DNA of 8,311 nucleotides from Pseudarthrobacter sp. GTDB taxonomy: Bacteria > Actinomycetota > Actinomycetes > Actinomycetales > Micrococcaceae. A program made the position numbers and the translations under genes. The notes beneath the pieces are model-generated. The model ran no database searches. It was not told the origin of the DNA and saw only the letters and a list, made by a program, of their open reading frames with translations. Position 1 is the first letter of the stretch. Every line of letters begins with the position of its first letter. This document shows positions 5,039 to 8,311 of this stretch, piece by piece. Location of the stretch: contig JABFWC010000179.1 of assembly GCA_013362385.1 (NCBI GenBank), positions 1-8,311 of the forward strand, in the 5' to 3' direction.

Positions 5039-7099
5039 CTACCTTGAGGCTTCGGCCCCCAGCCGGCTGAGGGCAGCCAAGGCCTTGGCCCGGTCCGTAG
5101 TGGACCAGAATGGCGGCAGGGCGGCCCGCAGGAACCCGGCGTAGCGCTCGGTTGCGAGGCGGGAATCCAGTACAGCCACCACCCCCTTGTCCCCCGTCGA
5201 CCTGATCAGCCGGCCGGCCCCCTGGGCCAACCTGATGGCCGCATGGGTTGCGGAGACGGACATGAAGCCGTTGCCGCCGGCCTGGGCCACCGCCCGGGAA
5301 CGGGCCGTCATCAGGGGGTCGTCCGGGCGCGGGAACGGAATCCGGTCGATCACCACCAGCCGGCACGAGCCGCCGGGAACGTCCACGCCCTGCCACAGCG
5401 ACATGGTCCCGAACAGGCAGGTGTCGGGTTCGTCCGCGAACTGCTTGACCAGCGCCGTCATGGTGGATTCACCCTGGCACAGAATCTTTACCCCCACCTT
5501 CGCCCGAAGGGCGTCGGCCGCTTCCTCCGCCGCACGGCGGGACGAGAACAGGCACAGCGCTCCCCCGCCCGAGGCCTTGATCAGTGCCTCCAGTTCGGCC
5601 AGCGCTTCGGTCGATACGCCGCGGCCGGGTTTGGGCAGGTGCCCGGCGACGTAGAGGATGCCCTGCCTTGGGTAGTCGAACGGCGAGCCCACATCCACCC
5701 CGGTCCAGCTTGGGGCTCCCTCGCCCACCAGCCCAAGCCCGCCGGCGGCCGGTTCAAATGCCGAGCCGATGGCCAGCGTGGCGGACGTCAGCACCACCGT
5801 GTGGCCGGCGAAGAGTCCTTCCCGCAGCCTGCCGGCCACGGAAAGCGGTGCGATATTGATCAGGACCGGCGCACTCTCATCAGGCTGGGAGTACCCCTGG
5901 CCAGGATCGAAGGTGCTGGCGCGGGAGAACCAGACCACCTCGCGGTTCTCCCGGGCGGCGATCAGGCGCTCACACAGTTCCAGGATGAGCATGAGCCGTG
6001 ACCGGGCGAGCTGCCGCCCGCCGTCGGCGGTGGTGTTGCTGTCCCCCTTTGAATCGGACAGCGCAGCTCGGCAAGCTTCCCGCAGCTGGTCAACGCAGTC
6101 CAGTTGTTCGTCGTTCAGGCCGCTGGGAAGCAGGCCGCCGGGCGCGCCGGCAAGGGCAAGCTCCAGGTTGGCTGCGGCTGCATTGAGCGCGTCAACGGCA
6201 ATCGCGGTGTGCTTGCGCGCTGCCGCGGCTGCCGCGTGCACCATGGCCACGGACAGTTGGCCGGTGACGGCCCCGGTTACCCGGTCCTGCAGTTCGTGCG
6301 CTTCATCCACCACCACGACGTCGTACTCGGGCAGGACCGCCAGCCCTTCGAAGGCGCTGACGGCGAGCATGGCGTGGTTGGTGACCACGACGTCGGCTTC
6401 GGCCGCGTCCTGGCGCGCCAGCTCGCTGAAACATTCGGCGGCCAGGGGGCATTTCTGCGCCCCCAGGCACTCCATCGAGGTGACCGAAACCTGCCGCCAG
6501 GCCCGGTCGGTGACGCCGGGCAGGAGCTCGTCCCGGTCGCCGGTGGCCGTCTTCTCCGCCCACTCGCGCAGCCGCACCACTTCCTTGCCCAGCTGGGAGG
6601 CGGGGCCTCCCATCGCGGCAGCGAAATGCGGGACGCTGGTGTCCTCGCCGAGGGAGAAGAGCTGGCCCTCCGCGGGCTCCTCTGACGGGAAGCCGCCTTC
6701 GAGCTTGTGCCGGCAGACGTAGTTGGACCGGCCCTTGACCAGGGCCACCTTGACCGGGCGTTCCAGGGCAGGGCCGATGTTCTTCAGGAGCCGCGGCAGG
6801 TCCCGTCCCACGATCTGGGTCTGCAGGGCCAGCGTGGCCGTAGACACCAGCGCCGGTTTGTTGCTCTCCAGGGCATGGGCGATGAGCGGAACCAGGTACG
6901 CCAGCGACTTGCCCGTACCGGTGCCTGCCTGGACCAACAGGTGGTTGCCGGTTTCGATCGCGCGCGCCACCTGGCGCGCCATTTCGTGCTGTCCTTCGCG
7001 GCTTTGGCCGCCCATGCCCGCGACGGCCCGGTCGAGCAGTTCGATCACGAACTGCCCGCCGGGCGTCTCCGTGGCTTCACTCGCCGCGGAATCAGACAT
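5039..7099 (-). CDS. dinG: DinG/XPD-family iron-sulfur ATP-dependent DNA helicase
   Basis: Superfamily 2 5'-3' DNA helicase (COG1199 type), expected to act on replication-repair intermediates. In the 686-residue product Walker A is GTGTGKS (59-65) within LLVQAGTGTGKSLAYL. Four cysteines for a [4Fe-4S] cluster follow: C129 (NYVCRHKL), C211, C217 and C223 (MECLGAQKCPLAAECF). Then come VVTNHAML (238-245), the DEAH box in VVVVDEAHEL (261-270), the second RecA fold with VVLTSATL (435-442), FGTMSLWQGVDVPG (563-576) and motif VI QGAGRLIRS (626-634). There is no N-terminal exonuclease domain such as Firmicute DinG carries. The ATG at 7099 lies inside the end of hflX (ATGTCTGA, 8-base overlap) with no clear ribosome site, so translation is probably coupled. 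No SOS box is visible at its start, so LexA control, known for E. coli dinG, is not supported by this window. Confidence 0.94.
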   Translation of the reverse strand: MSDSAASEATETPGGQFVIELLDRAVAGMGGQSREGQHEMARQVARAIETGNHLLVQAGTGTGKSLAYLVPLIAHALESNKPALVSTATLALQTQIVGRDLPRLLKNIGPALERPVKVALVKGRSNYVCRHKLEGGFPSEEPAEGQLFSLGEDTSVPHFAAAMGGPASQLGKEVVRLREWAEKTATGDRDELLPGVTDRAWRQVSVTSMECLGAQKCPLAAECFSELARQDAAEADVVVTNHAMLAVSAFEGLAVLPEYDVVVVDEAHELQDRVTGAVTGQLSVAMVHAAAAAARKHTAIAVDALNAAAANLELALAGAPGGLLPSGLNDEQLDCVDQLREACRAALSDSKGDSNTTADGGRQLARSRLMLILELCERLIAARENREVVWFSRASTFDPGQGYSQPDESAPVLINIAPLSVAGRLREGLFAGHTVVLTSATLAIGSAFEPAAGGLGLVGEGAPSWTGVDVGSPFDYPRQGILYVAGHLPKPGRGVSTEALAELEALIKASGGGALCLFSSRRAAEEAADALRAKVGVKILCQGESTMTALVKQFADEPDTCLFGTMSLWQGVDVPGGSCRLVVIDRIPFPRPDDPLMTARSRAVAQAGGNGFMSVSATHAAIRLAQGAGRLIRSTGDKGVVAVLDSRLATERYAGFLRAALPPFWSTTDRAKALAALSRLGAEASR

Positions 7100-8311
7100 T
7101 GCTGGCGAATGGTTCCAGTTCGGACGCGAGGCCTTCCCGGACCATCACGACGGCCCTGGTGCCTGTCTCTACATGGTCAAGGCTGATGATCTCCGCGTCG
7201 GACTCGTGCAGCTTGCTGATCAGGTCTCCCCGGTTGTAGGGGATGAGCAGCTCGAGCTTGACGCTGGGCCGCGGGATGGACTCGCTGATCGCCTTCAGCA
7301 GCTCCGCTATCCCCTCGCCGGTGCGGGCTGAGACCACCACGTGCCGCGGCTCGCGCTGCTTGAGCCGCTCCAGCACGAAGGGATCGGCGGCGTCGGCCTT
7401 GTTCAGCACGATGATCTCAGGCACCTTGCGTGCGTCGACTTCGCTGAAGACCTTGCGGACGGCCGCGATCTGCCCTTCGGGATCCGGATGGGACACATCG
7501 ACCACGTGCAGGATCAGGTCCGCGTCGGCCACCTCTTCAAGGGTGGAACGGAACGCCTCCACGAGCTGGGTGGGCAGGGACCGGACGAACCCGACTGTGT
7601 CGGCCAGCGTGTACCCCAGGCCGTCGGCGGTTTCCGCCTTGCGGACGGTGGGATCAAGCGTGGCGAACAGAGCGTTCTCCACCAGGACACCGGCGTCTGT
7701 AAGGCGGTTGAGCAGCGAGGATTTGCCGGCGTTGGTGTATCCGGCGATGGCCACCGAGGGGACTTCATTACGACGGCGGTTGGCGCGTTTGGTCTCCCGG
7801 GCGGGCTTCATCGCGGCGATTTCACGCCGCAGCTTGGCCATGCGCGTGCGGATCCGCCGGCGGTCCAGTTCGATCTTGGTTTCACCGGGGCCGCGTGAGC
7901 CCATGCCGGCGGCCGCGCCGCCCACCTGCCCACCGGCCTGGCGGGACATCGACTCACCCCAGCCGCGAAGCCGGGGAAGCAGGTATTCGAGCTGGGCCAG
8001 TTCGACCTGGGCCTTGCCTTCGCGGCTCTTGGCGTGCTGGGCGAAGATGTCCAGGATCAGGGCTGTGCGGTCGATGACCTTAACCTTGACGATGTCCTCA
8101 AGTCCACGCCGCTGGGATGGCGCCAGTTCGGCGTCGACGACCACGGTGTCGGCACCGGTGGCCATGACGATGTCCTTGAGTTCCTGGGCCTTTCCGGACC
8201 CCAGGAAGGTACCGGGATCCGGCTTGTCCCTGCGCTGCACGAGGCCGTCGAGAACCTCGGAGCCGGCAGTCTCGGCGAGGGCGGCCAGCTCGCGCAGCGA
8301 GTTTTCGGCGT
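7092..8311 (-). CDS. hflX: HflX, ribosome-associated GTPase (5' end outside window)
   Basis: HflX binds ribosomes and splits stalled or hibernating 70S particles under stress. The frame has no start within the window: reading continues to the right edge with typical HflX sequence (AENSLRELAALAETAGSEVL, then GLVQRRDKPDPGTFLGSGK), so the GTG at 8240 is internal. The visible part has 405 residues. The N-terminal HflX domain includes VVVDAELAPSQRRGLED, then a helical segment with GRGW-like LRGWGES and the family signature GPGETKIELDRRRI (140-153). The G domain shows G1 GYTNAGKSS (190-198), G3 DTVGF (237-241), G4 NKAD (303-306) and G5 SARTGEG (327-333). A short C-terminal domain ends in LASELEPFASNV. 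The final codons overlap the dinG start by 8 bases. Promoter and true start lie to the right of the window. Confidence 0.96.
   Translation of the reverse strand, partial: AENSLRELAALAETAGSEVLDGLVQRRDKPDPGTFLGSGKAQELKDIVMATGADTVVVDAELAPSQRRGLEDIVKVKVIDRTALILDIFAQHAKSREGKAQVELAQLEYLLPRLRGWGESMSRQAGGQVGGAAAGMGSRGPGETKIELDRRRIRTRMAKLRREIAAMKPARETKRANRRRNEVPSVAIAGYTNAGKSSLLNRLTDAGVLVENALFATLDPTVRKAETADGLGYTLADTVGFVRSLPTQLVEAFRSTLEEVADADLILHVVDVSHPDPEGQIAAVRKVFSEVDARKVPEIIVLNKADAADPFVLERLKQREPRHVVVSARTGEGIAELLKAISESIPRPSVKLELLIPYNRGDLISKLHESDAEIISLDHVETGTRAVVMVREGLASELEPFASNV

Noticed and set aside
5048..5089. lexA terminator: GGC-TTCG-GCC stem (5048-5057) and the 14-base palindrome GCCAAGGCCTTGGC (5076-5089)
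   Set aside because: The first stem has only three pairs and no T run. The second has no loop. Both lie inside the dinG coding region, where GC-rich codons make such patterns likely.
8238..8240. GTG as the hflX start
   Set aside because: Typical HflX sequence continues in frame to the right edge, so the gene is truncated by the window.
1..8311. Mobile elements, CRISPR arrays, defence islands, tRNA or rRNA genes
   Set aside because: No repeats of suitable length, transposase or integrase motifs, or RNA gene signatures were seen; gene content is conserved housekeeping throughout.

Overview
The window is high-GC DNA with actinobacterial gene families. The closest fit is Micrococcaceae (Arthrobacter / Pseudarthrobacter type). 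This rests on the protein sequences, a PriA-type HisA, a TCGAAC-N4-GTTCGA-like SOS box and a possible leaderless start. The genus is inferred from remembered family resemblance, not from a search.

Left half (1-3358, minus strand): a histidine biosynthesis operon read right to left as hisC - hisB - hisH - small two-helix membrane protein - priA, with priA running off the left edge. The genes are packed tightly. hisB and hisH overlap by 4 bases, the hisH stop abuts the start of the membrane-protein gene, and hisC to hisB is separated by 76 bases containing a possible stem-loop. hisC appears to have its own promoter, with a -10 placed so that the transcript could start at the GTG itself.

Centre (3447-5032): an SOS module. 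lexA (plus strand) is divergent from a gene for a one-helix protein with an extracytoplasmic LysM domain (minus strand). The position and architecture match the LexA-controlled division inhibitors YneA (Bacillus) and Rv2719c (Mycobacterium). Two SOS boxes, 14/16 identical to each other, lie between them. One overlaps the predicted -35 of lexA; the other lies on the LysM side.

Right half (5039-8311, minus strand): hflX (GTPase, 5' end outside the window) followed by a dinG-family iron-sulfur helicase, overlapping by 8 bases and converging on lexA with only 6 bases between the stop codons. No SOS box is seen in front of dinG.

Overall this is ordinary conserved chromosome. I see no insertion sequence, prophage, CRISPR array, tRNA or rRNA, and no convincing new defence or metabolic system. 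The least understood items are the 52-residue membrane protein inside the his operon and the uncharacterised LysM protein beside lexA.
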